A DNA stretch of 64,000 bases from Patescibacteria group bacterium (GCA_026415975.1 JAOAFZ010000002.1:113390-177389), one strand, 5' to 3'; positions 15,748-24,959 are shown, counted from the stretch's first letter. Program-made: numbers and translations. Notes: a model not told the origin generated them from the letters alone.

Positions 15748-16713
15748 ATGGATTTCGACAGCTTAACAGAAATAGAGTCTCAAAAACCGATAGGAACATC
15801 TCCCCATGCCCCTGCAGTACTAACCGAGCGGATTTCGGCTCCTAAGAAACCGGAACAACCGGAAAACTCTGAAAATTCCATTTCAGGTCATGCTCCAGCT
15901 CTCGCCTCAATAGCAGAATTTACACCACCTCCCGTGCCTATCGACGACTCCAAAACCGTCAAGACATCGAGCCGAATCAGTACTTCGCAGTTTATAGTTA
16001 CTGTAATTATCTCTGTTGTTGCCACCATAGTGCTGGTAGGCGGGGGAGCATTCGGCATAATTTCCTACCTGAGGCTGGCAAGCCCCGCAAACTCCCAGGA
16101 TCCATATTCGCGATACCGTAATCTCGCAGTACCCACCGTGGCGCCAGTGCGTCCCGATCGTGTAGCACCGATAGGAGAAACTGCTTCGGAAGAAGCAAAA
16201 ACTGATGTAGATGAACCGACCTTGGAAGCAAGCCCAGAGGCTGCGATCACACAGCCACCCGTTGACGCACCTGCCTGGAGTCTGGTATTTGAGACCCCCG
16301 GTCTGTCCTTATCTGAACTGGAGAGCAACTCGGTGGCAACCATCGCAGCTAGGGTTACCGGCCCGGTGCGAAAGGGAGATATCGTGTGTTACGAAAAAGG
16401 CGGAAACACCTATCAGTACTTTTCCAGGAGTATGCCAGGTGCACCGGCAGCGCGTATTTGTAATGAAGTATTATCGCAAGGTATGTTGCCCCTTACCTGT
16501 CTTCCCTATGAATCAGGGGGGATTCGGATTCTCGAACCACTGCTACCAGCTACCTCCTGCACCAGTCCTGCATCTGTTATCCAGACCGGTACATATATTC
16601 TTACAACACGGATATACACCAGCTGTACCATTGATCCGAACAGTAACTCTGCTTTTCCCAGTGAATGTGAACAGAGTACCGAGGTTGTCTCCACTCCATT
16701 TCGGGTAGAATAA
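15748..16713 (+). CDS. Membrane-anchored Cys-containing extracytoplasmic protein (paralogue B)
   Basis: The 321-aa paralogue begins one base after the stop of paralogue A and, like it, starts MDFD. It has a Pro-rich cytoplasmic segment, one membrane helix (about 83-105), a linker, and a C-terminal domain with cysteines in the same order: KGDIVCYEKG, AARICNEV, LTCLPYESGGIRI, LLPATSCTSP, YTSCTIDP, PSECEQSTEV. The pair is translationally close and probably cotranscribed, and the two products could form a heteromeric surface complex (inference). TAGAAT of the following GNAT gene overlaps its stop codon. No function can be assigned. Confidence 0.7.
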   Translation: MDFDSLTEIESQKPIGTSPHAPAVLTERISAPKKPEQPENSENSISGHAPALASIAEFTPPPVPIDDSKTVKTSSRISTSQFIVTVIISVVATIVLVGGGAFGIISYLRLASPANSQDPYSRYRNLAVPTVAPVRPDRVAPIGETASEEAKTDVDEPTLEASPEAAITQPPVDAPAWSLVFETPGLSLSELESNSVATIAARVTGPVRKGDIVCYEKGGNTYQYFSRSMPGAPAARICNEVLSQGMLPLTCLPYESGGIRILEPLLPATSCTSPASVIQTGTYILTTRIYTSCTIDPNSNSAFPSECEQSTEVVSTPFRVE

Positions 16714-16717
16714 CGGT

Positions 16718-17290
16718 ATGAACACAATAATGTCCGGTCGTGTAGCCGGAAGAATTTCGGGTACTCAGCACGGAGATATAATCTTCCGCTATTCACGATG
16801 GGAAGATCTGGACGAGACACTTCGCTATGCCAATGAACTTTCACGGGAGGATACCTTTGTAACATTATCCGGAGAGACAATCAGCAGAGATGAACAAATG
16901 GAGTATCTTGGAAGCTACCTGAAGCTTATAGAAAAAGGCCATGCAGTACAGCTATTTGCTTTTTCCGGTACCCGGATGATCGGGAGCAGTGACATTACAA
17001 GACAGTTTACCTCTCGTATGCGCGGTCATCATGTGGGAAAATTTGGCATCTCGATTGCTGCAGATTATCGGGGACTGGGGATCGGGTACTCTCTTGCACG
17101 GTGCGTATTGTCCGAAGCCAGAGCTCATATTACAGGTCTCAGGCTCGTCATACTTGACCTTATAGACGGAAATGACAGAGCGTATAATCTGTATAAACGG
17201 CTCGGATTTCAGGAATCAGGACGAATTCCCGGTGCTTTCCGCTATCATGATGAATACCGGGATAAAATTATCATGCACCTCGCGGTATGA
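16718..17290 (+). CDS. GNAT family N-acetyltransferase
   Basis: 190 aa with a GNAT core. The beta4-alpha3 acetyl-CoA motif is visible as ISIAADYRGLGIGYSLARCVLSEA (residues about 108-131), with R/Q-x-x-G-x-G/A replaced by RGLGIG. The final DGNDRAYNLYKRLGFQESG is the typical N-x-x-A-x-x-L-Y-x-K-x-G-F signature. TAGAAT (16706-16711) ends 6 nt before the ATG and overlaps the stop of the preceding gene. It overlaps the SemiSWEET gene by 4 bp, so the two are translationally coupled. The substrate (a protein N-terminus, amino sugar or small amine) is not evident. Confidence 0.9.
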   Translation: MNTIMSGRVAGRISGTQHGDIIFRYSRWEDLDETLRYANELSREDTFVTLSGETISRDEQMEYLGSYLKLIEKGHAVQLFAFSGTRMIGSSDITRQFTSRMRGHHVGKFGISIAADYRGLGIGYSLARCVLSEARAHITGLRLVILDLIDGNDRAYNLYKRLGFQESGRIPGAFRYHDEYRDKIIMHLAV

Positions 17291-17574
17291 TCGAAACCTC
17301 TGTAGCCATTGTTGCCTCTGTTCTTACTGCATTTCAGCTTATTCCCCAAACAATTAAAATAGTGCGAGAAAAAAACAGTAAAGGGATTTCCAGGACAACA
17401 TTCAGGATGATTACGCTATCATCTTCTCTCTGGCTTATTCACGGAGTAAACCGTCTTGATTTTGCAATAATTTTTGCGAATAGTATAACGTTCATCTGTG
17501 CCGTAACTGTCCTCAGTTTGCATTCTAAAAATAAAAAAAAGCCGTCAGGTAATGCCGCAAGGCACTCGAATTGA
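17287..17574 (+). CDS. SemiSWEET-type (PQ-loop) sugar transporter
   Basis: A 95-aa protein with three membrane helices. The first helix carries the PQ-loop motif LTAFQLIPQTIKIVREKNSKGIS, and the second has SSSLWLIHGVNRLDFAIIFAN, with the W and N positions that line the sugar pocket in SemiSWEETs. These proteins dimerise to form an alternating-access mono- or disaccharide channel. The start overlaps the GNAT stop (ATGA). Immediate proximity to the alpha-glucan phosphorylase suggests movement of glucose or maltose-type sugars, but this is context only. Confidence 0.88.
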   Translation: MIETSVAIVASVLTAFQLIPQTIKIVREKNSKGISRTTFRMITLSSSLWLIHGVNRLDFAIIFANSITFICAVTVLSLHSKNKKKPSGNAARHSN

Positions 17575-17605
17575 CATGAAACTTCGTACCATCTAAAGTT
17601 AATAC

Positions 17606-19333
17606 ATGACGGATTTGCCGCCGGTTCGTGAACGCCAAAAACCTATAAAGCTTGCGTATTTCTCCCTCGAGATTATGCTTCGCACACACATCCCCACCTA
17701 TGCCGGTGGTCTGGGAATCCTAGCTGGAGATCTTCTACGCTCCTGTGCCGACATGCGGATTCCGGCAGTGGGAGTAACACTTGTGTATAACGGACGAAAT
17801 TTCAACCAGGTGTTTCAACCGGACGGAACACAGACCTATGAAGAAGTCGAGTGGCGCAAAAACGACCAGTTTATCCGCCTTCCGGAAACCATAACCCTGA
17901 AGATAGACAATCAGGATGTGAAGGTTGGTGTGTGGCGTTATGATATCGTCGGTTACGATGAGTTTGTTGTGCCGGTTTTTCTGCTGGATACCGATCATAT
18001 TGACAATGAACCATGGAAAAAACACATCACTGATAATCTTTATGGAGGGGAACACTATGCACGCGTATGCCAGGAGATAGTACTCGGAATTGGCGGTGTA
18101 AAAATGTTGCGCGAACTGGGTTACTTCGAAATTGAACAGTACCACATGAATGAAGGGCATGCCTGTTTTGTGCCATTAGGTCTGCTCCCTGAGCATAATT
18201 ATAATGACGATGAAGTCCGCCGGAAGTGTGTTTTTACCACTCATACTCCAATTCCGGAAGGACACGATATATTTAGCTACGAACATGTTCAGAAGTATGC
18301 CCAGGAGTATCTGCCATGGCATATCAAAAAGCTTGCTACCGAAGAGGCTTTTCATACAACACACCTGGCAATGAACATGTCTCATTACACGTTTGGAGTT
18401 TCACAAAAACATGGTGAAGTAACGAGACATCTTTTTCCGGGTAAGGATATCCATGCGATAACGAACGGAGTGCATCATCGCACCTGGACCTGTTCGAACA
18501 TGCAGGATCTCTACAACAAATACATGGAAGAGTGGAACCAGGATCCCAGCCTCTTTACGGAGGTAGTGCATCGGATTCCCGGCGATGAACTGTGGCGGGC
18601 TCATCAGGAGGCAAAGAAAATACTGGTAAATTACGTAAATAAACATCTGACCTCGAGTCAGGATGAAGAAGGAAAAGAGCATCCCGTTCCTGAAGAATTG
18701 TTTGATACTGATACGTTAACTATTGCACTCGCCCGGAGACCGGTGCCATATAAACGTCCGCTACTGGTATATAGCGATCTAAACCGTCTTATCCGCCTGG
18801 GAGCGGGACGATTACAGATAATTCAGTCCGGCAAGTCGCATCCCGACGATAAGAACAGTCAGGCGATTGTGAGCGAAATTCTTAAGATCTCGAAAAAACT
18901 TAAGGGAATCCTGCGAATAGTCTATCTTGAAAATTATTCACCGAAGATAGCCCGTCTTCTGACATCGGGGTGTGATGTCTGGCTTAATACACCACGTCGT
19001 CCTCTCGAGGCATCGGGGACGAGCGGCATGAAAGCGGCTATGAACGGGGTACTTAATTTCTCGGTACTGGACGGCTGGTGGATTGAGGGTTTTCACATGG
19101 CCCCCCAGGCTGGGTGGAGCATAGGACCGCTTGACGATAAACTGCAACCCTCAAACGATGATCAAGTGGATAGTGACGATCTGTACCGGAAACTTGAAAA
19201 TGAGATTTTGCCTTTATACTACAACAACCGAACTGAATGGATAACCCGGATGAAGCATGCTATTACCCTTGGTGCGTACTTTAATACCCACCGCTGCATG
19301 AAGGAATACCAAGAAAAGGCATATAGGCTATAA
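17606..19333 (+). CDS. glgP: Alpha-glucan phosphorylase (GT35)
   Basis: At 575 aa this belongs to the short bacterial/archaeal glucan phosphorylase group, shorter than the 800-aa glycogen phosphorylases. Motifs include the N-terminal YFSLEIMLRTHIPTYAGGLGILAGD, HMNEGHACFVPL, FTTHTPIPEGHD, ITNGVHHRTW, and the active-site and PLP region EASGTSGMKAAMNGVLN, whose Lys should carry PLP. It would release glucose-1-phosphate from alpha-1,4-glucan. TAAAGT (17594-17599) ends 6 nt before ATG, a weaker -10 match. It is preceded by a SemiSWEET gene and followed by membrane proteins of unknown role. Confidence 0.95.
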   Translation: MTDLPPVRERQKPIKLAYFSLEIMLRTHIPTYAGGLGILAGDLLRSCADMRIPAVGVTLVYNGRNFNQVFQPDGTQTYEEVEWRKNDQFIRLPETITLKIDNQDVKVGVWRYDIVGYDEFVVPVFLLDTDHIDNEPWKKHITDNLYGGEHYARVCQEIVLGIGGVKMLRELGYFEIEQYHMNEGHACFVPLGLLPEHNYNDDEVRRKCVFTTHTPIPEGHDIFSYEHVQKYAQEYLPWHIKKLATEEAFHTTHLAMNMSHYTFGVSQKHGEVTRHLFPGKDIHAITNGVHHRTWTCSNMQDLYNKYMEEWNQDPSLFTEVVHRIPGDELWRAHQEAKKILVNYVNKHLTSSQDEEGKEHPVPEELFDTDTLTIALARRPVPYKRPLLVYSDLNRLIRLGAGRLQIIQSGKSHPDDKNSQAIVSEILKISKKLKGILRIVYLENYSPKIARLLTSGCDVWLNTPRRPLEASGTSGMKAAMNGVLNFSVLDGWWIEGFHMAPQAGWSIGPLDDKLQPSNDDQVDSDDLYRKLENEILPLYYNNRTEWITRMKHAITLGAYFNTHRCMKEYQEKAYRL

Positions 19334-19372
19334 TCACTCGCCTAATTACCACCAATGCAGTAGTATAAGAGT

Positions 19373-20584
19373 ATGTCTAAAAAGACAGTCCTCCCGGGGT
19401 TCTTCGCTCTCTGTTTTCTTTTCTCTGCATTATTCTTCTGGTACACCGTTTTTCGTCTGTACCAAAAGCCCTTCTCGTGGACGGACTTTAACTCGGTTTT
19501 TAATTCCTCACTCTTATTGACCGGCATGAGCTGGGTCTGTATGCTTACCTGTGCAGCGGTGCTTGCTGTTCTGAAACCGGATCCGGCGCTCACCAAGGTC
19601 CTCTTTATTGTCTCAGCCGCTTCGCAATGGACTATGATCCCTTTTTCCGTGTTGGGAGTTATAGCTGCAATTATCTTTTTTGTTGCCTTTGCGGCAGGCG
19701 AGCGGAATGCCCGCTGCCTCTTTCACAATAGTATAAAAATAAATTTCTGGGAGCCATTTTCGCGTTCAATCCCTTTGGTGGTATCCCTGCTTTCATGTAC
19801 AGTTGCATTTGTGGTATATGACGGTTCCCGAAGAAATATTGACAGCTTCCGAATCAGTATCCCGCGCGGTGTTATTGAAAACGCAGTAAATACTGTGCTT
19901 TCACCACAGGTAAAAGGACAAATGACAGCCCTGCCGGTAGATGAAATCGCTGAAGAGACTCTGGCTATGGCACGGATCCGGGAACCCGAAACGCCACGGG
20001 AACCGGGAGTTTCACTATCTCCAACCCCACTGGCTGTATTGCCGGATGATGAAATATATGCAAGCGGCTTTGACGTTGACCGGTTCATTGCTAATCAGCT
20101 GCAACGATTCGGAGTAACCGATCCGGCCCAGCAAGAGTTTGTAAAAGAGATGGTAAAACAGCGAATTGCCGCCACGATCAGGAGCGCATCTGGAGATGTA
20201 GTTTCCGAATCACTTCCACAACTGCAAACCACAGGAAACCCTGCTTTACCGATACAACCGCCCTTGGAGAGCATGCTCCCCGGGGATAGCTTAATGGGTA
20301 CTATTCAATCATTTGATGAAGGTCTGAACGACAGCTATCGGCAATATATGTTCGAGCAGGCACAAACAGTTTTGGAATCACAGTTAAACGGAATGGTACG
20401 GCAATATAAACCTGTGATACCGGTCCTCAATACTCTCTCGATTTTTTTCCTTCTCAGTGTGCTGCACTTTCCGGTTCTCTATGGATCACTTTTTTTCCTT
20501 ACCGGTATTCTCAATTTACTAAGGACATTAAAAGTTTTTACTGTCGTGACAGTTAAAATGGATGTGGAACGACTGGCCTGGTAG
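19373..20584 (+). CDS. Multi-pass membrane protein of unknown function
   Basis: A 403-aa protein with four hydrophobic helices in the first 170 residues (starting GFFALCFLFSALFFWY), a soluble middle of about 200 residues rich in Pro, Gln and Ala, and a final hydrophobic pair (LSIFFLLSVLHFPVLYGSLFFLTGILNLL). The middle segment, including FDVDRFIANQLQRFGVTDPAQQ, has an amphipathic helical look, probably extracytoplasmic. It is followed after 3 bp by another anchored protein and then an ICMT-like enzyme, likely one transcript. TAGTAT ends 6 nt before ATG (weak). I do not recognise the family. Confidence 0.65.
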   Translation: MSKKTVLPGFFALCFLFSALFFWYTVFRLYQKPFSWTDFNSVFNSSLLLTGMSWVCMLTCAAVLAVLKPDPALTKVLFIVSAASQWTMIPFSVLGVIAAIIFFVAFAAGERNARCLFHNSIKINFWEPFSRSIPLVVSLLSCTVAFVVYDGSRRNIDSFRISIPRGVIENAVNTVLSPQVKGQMTALPVDEIAEETLAMARIREPETPREPGVSLSPTPLAVLPDDEIYASGFDVDRFIANQLQRFGVTDPAQQEFVKEMVKQRIAATIRSASGDVVSESLPQLQTTGNPALPIQPPLESMLPGDSLMGTIQSFDEGLNDSYRQYMFEQAQTVLESQLNGMVRQYKPVIPVLNTLSIFFLLSVLHFPVLYGSLFFLTGILNLLRTLKVFTVVTVKMDVERLAW

Positions 20585-20587
20585 CTA

Positions 20588-21106
20588 ATGTCACCAAAAA
20601 CTGGAATACTGCTGGGTACCATTTTTATTGCAATAGCACTCGCGGGATTTGCGTTCCGGTACCGAGAGGAAACCCGGCGTGTGCCGGTGCCGGTGGTATC
20701 GCCGGAGCCACCGACCGCTATTCCTGATCCTGATACGGTTCAGCAGTTTTCAACAGAAGAAGTCCTGCTGGAAGCACTTAACAACGGCACCCCGGGAATT
20801 GTGATCGATCGAATGACCGATACAATCACATTTACATTGTACGGAAAAAACTGTTGTGGAACAATCAGGCGAAATCAAGCAGTTCCACATTTCGCAGAAC
20901 TCACCGGGGCGGAGGGGCCGTGGTCCCGCGCAGAAAACCAGACTATCTACACAATACTTGCAACTGATCCTGATTTTGGAGAGAATAGAGAAGTGTTTGG
21001 GTCTGTAAATGACTATGCAGTGGCAATCCGGCTGAATACCTCGGATCGGATAGAGGAGTTTGTTATTTTCACCCCAGAAATTTTTCAGAGACAGCCACAA
21101 CAATGA
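20588..21106 (+). CDS. Membrane-anchored hypothetical protein
   Basis: 172 aa with one N-terminal hydrophobic helix (residues 5-23), a Pro-rich stretch, then a small domain of about 110 residues containing KNCCGTIRRNQAVPHFAEL. The Cys pair and beta-rich ending suggest an extracytoplasmic domain. It starts 3 bp after the previous gene and overlaps the next by 4 bp (ATGA), so it is part of a translationally coupled set 19373-21534. No family recognised. Confidence 0.65.
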   Translation: MSPKTGILLGTIFIAIALAGFAFRYREETRRVPVPVVSPEPPTAIPDPDTVQQFSTEEVLLEALNNGTPGIVIDRMTDTITFTLYGKNCCGTIRRNQAVPHFAELTGAEGPWSRAENQTIYTILATDPDFGENREVFGSVNDYAVAIRLNTSDRIEEFVIFTPEIFQRQPQQ

Positions 21107-21534
21107 AATCAATTCAACTCGTTACTTGGCAGATAGTGGCCATAATTTGCATCCTAATTACCGGACCTTTAGTTCCTTCACGACCAGGTTCGATAGTATT
21201 AATAGTCTTTGGAATTCTGATCGGCTCTTGGGGAATAATCGAGATACACCGGCGGTCACGGTTTTCGGTGCTCCCCGAAGTACACCCCGAGGGGAAGCTG
21301 GTAACCTCTGGTCCCTTCCGAATTGTGCGGAACCCGATGTACCTGGCGTTACTGGTTGCCGCCGCAGGATACGTACTTGACGAGCTGAATCTGTACCGGA
21401 TCGGGTTCTTTATCTTTCTGACTGTAATTCTGGTACGAAAAATAGAAATCGAGGAACGGCAGCTTCTGCGTCGCTTCCCGGAATATAAAGACTATGCGAA
21501 ACGTACCTCGCGACTACTTCCGTTCATCTGGTAA
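21103..21534 (+). CDS. Isoprenylcysteine carboxyl methyltransferase/PEMT-like membrane methyltransferase
   Basis: A 143-aa integral membrane protein with about four helices. The C-terminal half carries the ICMT/NnrU/PEMT SAM-binding signature: LVTSGPFRIVRNPMYLALLV, followed by KIEIEERQLLRRFPEYKDYAKRTSRLLPF. The RNPMY, E-E-x-x-L and Y-x-x-Y-x-x-x-T-x-R-L-x-P-F elements are diagnostic. In bacteria such enzymes methylate lipids or small hydrophobic acceptors; no prenylated protein is implied. It overlaps the previous ORF by 4 bp. Confidence 0.9.
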   Translation: MKSIQLVTWQIVAIICILITGPLVPSRPGSIVLIVFGILIGSWGIIEIHRRSRFSVLPEVHPEGKLVTSGPFRIVRNPMYLALLVAAAGYVLDELNLYRIGFFIFLTVILVRKIEIEERQLLRRFPEYKDYAKRTSRLLPFIW

Positions 21535-21569
21535 CACAGTGCCTGAAACCGGTTGTGGTAGAATACTCT

Positions 21570-22247
21570 ATGGCTAAATCCCATCCAAAACCCAACAACA
21601 ACACGAACTCAACAAAAAATCAGATACCGGTTGAAGCAACGCAGTCGGATAGATTATTTTCAAGCATTTTCCGTAAGTATGTAGTTGCGGTAGTCCTGGG
21701 TATTGGTCTCGCCGCGGTCAGCGCATACTTCTTTAACCGCTGGATGACTGTTGCGACTGTGAATGGTACTGCCATCACTCGGTCCGAGTACACCCGGGAA
21801 CTCGAGAAGATGTCCGGAAAGCAGGTGCTGGACGGTCTGATCACGAAGAATATCATCCTGCAGGAAGCGGAGGCACGGAACATTTCGGTGAGCAAAGAGG
21901 AAGTGGAAACCGAGCTCAAAAAACTTGAAGAACAGTTAAAGTCACAGGGACAGTCGCTGGATCAGATTCTTGCCCTCCAGGGTGGCACGCGCGAAAACAT
22001 CCGCGAGCAGATTTCCCTCTCGAAGACTCTCGAAAAACTCGTAGGGAATGATGTGCCCGTCTCCACCGAAGAGGTAGCTACATTTATCGAGCAGAACCCC
22101 ACGCTTGCCGCCGACAAAAACGCCAACCTTGACCAGCTCCGTGCTCAGGCGACCGAGCAGCTGAAAAAGCAGAAAATAGATCAGAAGATCCAGCAACTTA
22201 TCCAGGATCTGCGACAAAAAGCGAATATCCGGTATTTTAACGAATGA
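21570..22247 (+). CDS. SurA N-terminal-domain chaperone, membrane anchored, without PPIase domain
   Basis: 225 aa: a cytoplasmic Asn/Lys-rich start, one membrane helix (about 31-50), then a SurA_N/PrsA-type chaperone domain (TVNGTAITRSEYTRELEK... GLITKNIILQEAEARNISVSKEEVETELKKLEEQL) and a helical tail. The parvulin isomerase domain that normally follows is absent, so it should act only as an extracytoplasmic holdase. TAGAAT (21559-21564) lies 5 nt before the ATG at 21570, preferred over an upstream GTG/ATG-type start. It converges with the gene at 22251-23087, leaving only 3 bp between stops. The cyclophilin at 9508 could supply isomerase activity in the same compartment. Confidence 0.85.
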   Translation: MAKSHPKPNNNTNSTKNQIPVEATQSDRLFSSIFRKYVVAVVLGIGLAAVSAYFFNRWMTVATVNGTAITRSEYTRELEKMSGKQVLDGLITKNIILQEAEARNISVSKEEVETELKKLEEQLKSQGQSLDQILALQGGTRENIREQISLSKTLEKLVGNDVPVSTEEVATFIEQNPTLAADKNANLDQLRAQATEQLKKQKIDQKIQQLIQDLRQKANIRYFNE

Positions 22248-22250
22248 AGG

Positions 22251-23087
22251 TTACTGTCGTAGTCGTAGCTGATATATAATCTCCTCAATCTGTCCACATC
22301 TAGCTGGGTCACCATTGGAGGTGTTTAAGTTATAAAACAGCTCAACAAGTTGAGATGGAAGATAATCTTGATTGTTATATTGGTGGGGCGGGACATTCAA
22401 ATCGGTGTTTACCCCCTCTTCTTTTAGTTTTTTAAACAGATCACGAACCGCGCAAATCATTTGATACGTGCGACGAATATTTCTTCGCAAAAATCCTGCA
22501 AACTCTTCGTTTCTAGTACCATTTAGACGAGCGAGAAGATTGTGAACAGGTGACAGATTTCTCACCTCTTGAATAAAACAGTCGAGAATTTCATTCACTA
22601 TTTCAGGCTTTTCACTACTGAGAGCTTTAAGCATATTGACCAGAGCTTGGCCATTGACAATTACAGCAGTTTCCGGTTCGTTAGTCTCCGAGTCTTGTAT
22701 CAAAATGCGTTGAAAGTTTTTAGGATTAGAAAAAAAAACTGATCTTATAGCTTGATCAACTTGATCAAGTAAGTCCTCAAGCGCTTTCGTATGTCCGGGA
22801 TTGAGTGAAAGCTGACCGGGTTCCAAGTCTATATATTCGAATGACTCATATTTTTTTAGTTCTTCACCTTCAATCAATCCGGCATTCCCTCCGTCATCCT
22901 CTAATTCACCAGACTCAGGCTCAAGCGAGGCGCCTCTTGAGCCATGTTTCGGAATAGGAGAATCGGGCTCAAACGATTCTGTTGCATCTATGGTACGCTC
23001 GGGAGGGGTTGCTAATCCGCCTACTTTCTGAGCTTGTTCTGCATGAGGCTGACCGTTATCAGGGCCGCCTTGCGCTATTTCCGCCAT
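22251..23087 (-). CDS. Cytoplasmic hypothetical protein, acidic N-terminus
   Basis: 278 aa with no signal or membrane helix. The first 95 residues are acidic and probably disordered (PESGELEDDGGN...); the remainder is helical, for example TKALEDLLDQVDQAIRSVFF and LRRNIRRTYQMICAVRDLFKKLKEEG. TATAAT (minus strand, 23093-23098) ends 5 nt before ATG, giving a clear leaderless start. It directly follows the ABC exporter on the same strand but with its own promoter. I recognise no domain. Confidence 0.7.
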   Translation of the reverse strand: MAEIAQGGPDNGQPHAEQAQKVGGLATPPERTIDATESFEPDSPIPKHGSRGASLEPESGELEDDGGNAGLIEGEELKKYESFEYIDLEPGQLSLNPGHTKALEDLLDQVDQAIRSVFFSNPKNFQRILIQDSETNEPETAVIVNGQALVNMLKALSSEKPEIVNEILDCFIQEVRNLSPVHNLLARLNGTRNEEFAGFLRRNIRRTYQMICAVRDLFKKLKEEGVNTDLNVPPHQYNNQDYLPSQLVELFYNLNTSNGDPARCGQIEEIIYQLRLRQ

Positions 23088-23098
23088 GTCTTATTATA

Positions 23099-24868
23099 TC
23101 AGTAAATCTCATATTGGGCAAGGAGCTTTTTCTTCCCCTCTACCTGGTATTTGAGCAGGTCAGAGTAAATACCAGGGCGTTCCGCCAGCTCCTGTGGAGA
23201 ACCGACGTCAACGATAGTTCCCTTGTCGAGTACGATAATCTTATGTACGTTCTGAATAGTGGAGAAGCGGTGTGCAATGATCAGGGTCATGCGGTCTTTC
23301 ATGAGCGCTTCCAGACCTTTCTGGACAGCTAGTTCGGACTTGGCGTCGAGGGAGCTGGTGGCTTCGTCAAGGATTAGTATTGGCGCGTCTTTCATTATTG
23401 CACGGGCTATCTGGATACGCTGTTTTTGGCCCCCGGAAAGGCGGACGCCGCGCTCGCCGATTTCGGTATCGATTCCGTGTTTCATTTTACTCACGAAGTC
23501 GTATGCATTGGCAAGTTTGAGCGCCCGGACGACCTGTTCATCGGTATATTCTTTCTGGCCGTATGCCACGTTTTCCTTGATGGTGGTGGAGAATAGCTCG
23601 TTTTCCTGGAACACCAGTGCGATCTGGTGCCGGATGTATTGATGGGGAAGCTCGGCATAGGACTTGCCGTTTAGGATGATCTGCCCACCGGTTGGTTCGT
23701 AGAACTTCATGAGCAGGTTGATGATCGTCGATTTCCCAGCGCCGCTATGTCCCACCAGGGCAATCGATTCGTTGGGATAGAGGGTAAAGTTGATCCCCTT
23801 GAGCACCTCTTCGGACTCTTCGTATTTGAAAGTGACGTTCTTGAATTCGATGGTGGGGTGCTCTTCGCGTTCGCATGTATACTCTTGGTCGAAAAACTCC
23901 TTCGATTCAAGAGCCATGACCTCGAAGTACTCGCGGGATCCCTGTTCGGCTTCCTGCGTGCGCTCCAGAATAAAGGACATGGCAAAAAGGGGAGCACGTG
24001 CCATGTTTATAAGCTGAATCAAGAGCACCATCTCACCAACCGAGAGCTGACCGGTAAACGTGTTATAAAAGGCCACTGCGTAGACGATAGCGATAATGAT
24101 TTGGAGACTAAGACTCCGCGCCGCATCGTATAGATGGAAAGTCCGGCTCTGACGGGCGTAGATCCTGTTTATTTTGGTAAGGAGCTTCGAGATGAACGCG
24201 AATTCCTGTTTTTCGGTGGTAAAGCCCTTCACGAGCTTGATATTACCGATTACCTCGGAAATGCGACCGCGGACAATGTCTTCCAACTTGTTCTTTTTCG
24301 CTTCTTCTTTGCCCCACTGCATTGAGGAGTAGTGCGATATCCAGTAGTAAATAGGAAACAGCGCCGCAGTGGCCAGCCCGATCCAAACGTTAAAGAACAG
24401 CATGAGCCCGATCGTCAGGAACACCTGGAGAAAGTTCGGCAGGATGAAGTTCGTGGCCATCTGCACAAAGTTATTGATCGTCATAATACCCCGGTTCAGC
24501 TGGTTTACGATCTTTCCGGAAATCTGCGAATCGTAATACGATTGCGGAAGTGTGAGTACTTTGTGGTAAAACCGCTCGGTAAGGAACTGTCGCAGACGAC
24601 CGCCGAGATGATCGCCGATCCGCTCGGAGATCGAGGCTACCAGCACCATGAGAACGTTTACGACGAACAACCCTGCAACTAGCATCCAAAGGCGGTTCAG
24701 ATTGCCACCGGTACCGCTTAGCTTGGCGGTAATTTCGTCCACAATAAATTTTGAGAACAGGGGAGTGGCCAGGCCAAGGATCGAGACGACAAGAACCAAA
24801 ACTGCCGCCAGGGCCATTGTTCCATAGAGCGGCTTTGCAAGACGGATAATCTTGAAGATGTTCTTCAT
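23099..24868 (-). CDS. ABC exporter, fused permease-ATPase (MsbA/multidrug type)
   Basis: 589 aa, a typical half-transporter: six membrane helices (1-310) and a nucleotide-binding domain (337-589). ATPase motifs are complete: Walker A GHSGAGKST (373-381), Q-loop Q421, signature LSGGQ (477-481), Walker B ILILDE (497-502) and the H-loop in AHRFSTI. It would form a homodimer exporting lipids, peptides or drugs. TACAAT (minus strand, 24874-24879) ends 5 nt before ATG. No dedicated substrate gene lies next to it, so the cargo is unknown. Confidence 0.95.
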   Translation of the reverse strand: MKNIFKIIRLAKPLYGTMALAAVLVLVVSILGLATPLFSKFIVDEITAKLSGTGGNLNRLWMLVAGLFVVNVLMVLVASISERIGDHLGGRLRQFLTERFYHKVLTLPQSYYDSQISGKIVNQLNRGIMTINNFVQMATNFILPNFLQVFLTIGLMLFFNVWIGLATAALFPIYYWISHYSSMQWGKEEAKKNKLEDIVRGRISEVIGNIKLVKGFTTEKQEFAFISKLLTKINRIYARQSRTFHLYDAARSLSLQIIIAIVYAVAFYNTFTGQLSVGEMVLLIQLINMARAPLFAMSFILERTQEAEQGSREYFEVMALESKEFFDQEYTCEREEHPTIEFKNVTFKYEESEEVLKGINFTLYPNESIALVGHSGAGKSTIINLLMKFYEPTGGQIILNGKSYAELPHQYIRHQIALVFQENELFSTTIKENVAYGQKEYTDEQVVRALKLANAYDFVSKMKHGIDTEIGERGVRLSGGQKQRIQIARAIMKDAPILILDEATSSLDAKSELAVQKGLEALMKDRMTLIIAHRFSTIQNVHKIIVLDKGTIVDVGSPQELAERPGIYSDLLKYQVEGKKKLLAQYEIY

Positions 24869-24959
24869 AAATTATTGTACCACTCAATCAGGCCGGCGAG
24901 GGGCTTGCGAGGAGAATATCCCGGCGCTTGGTGCAATTACGCGGATTACTTCCCGAAGA

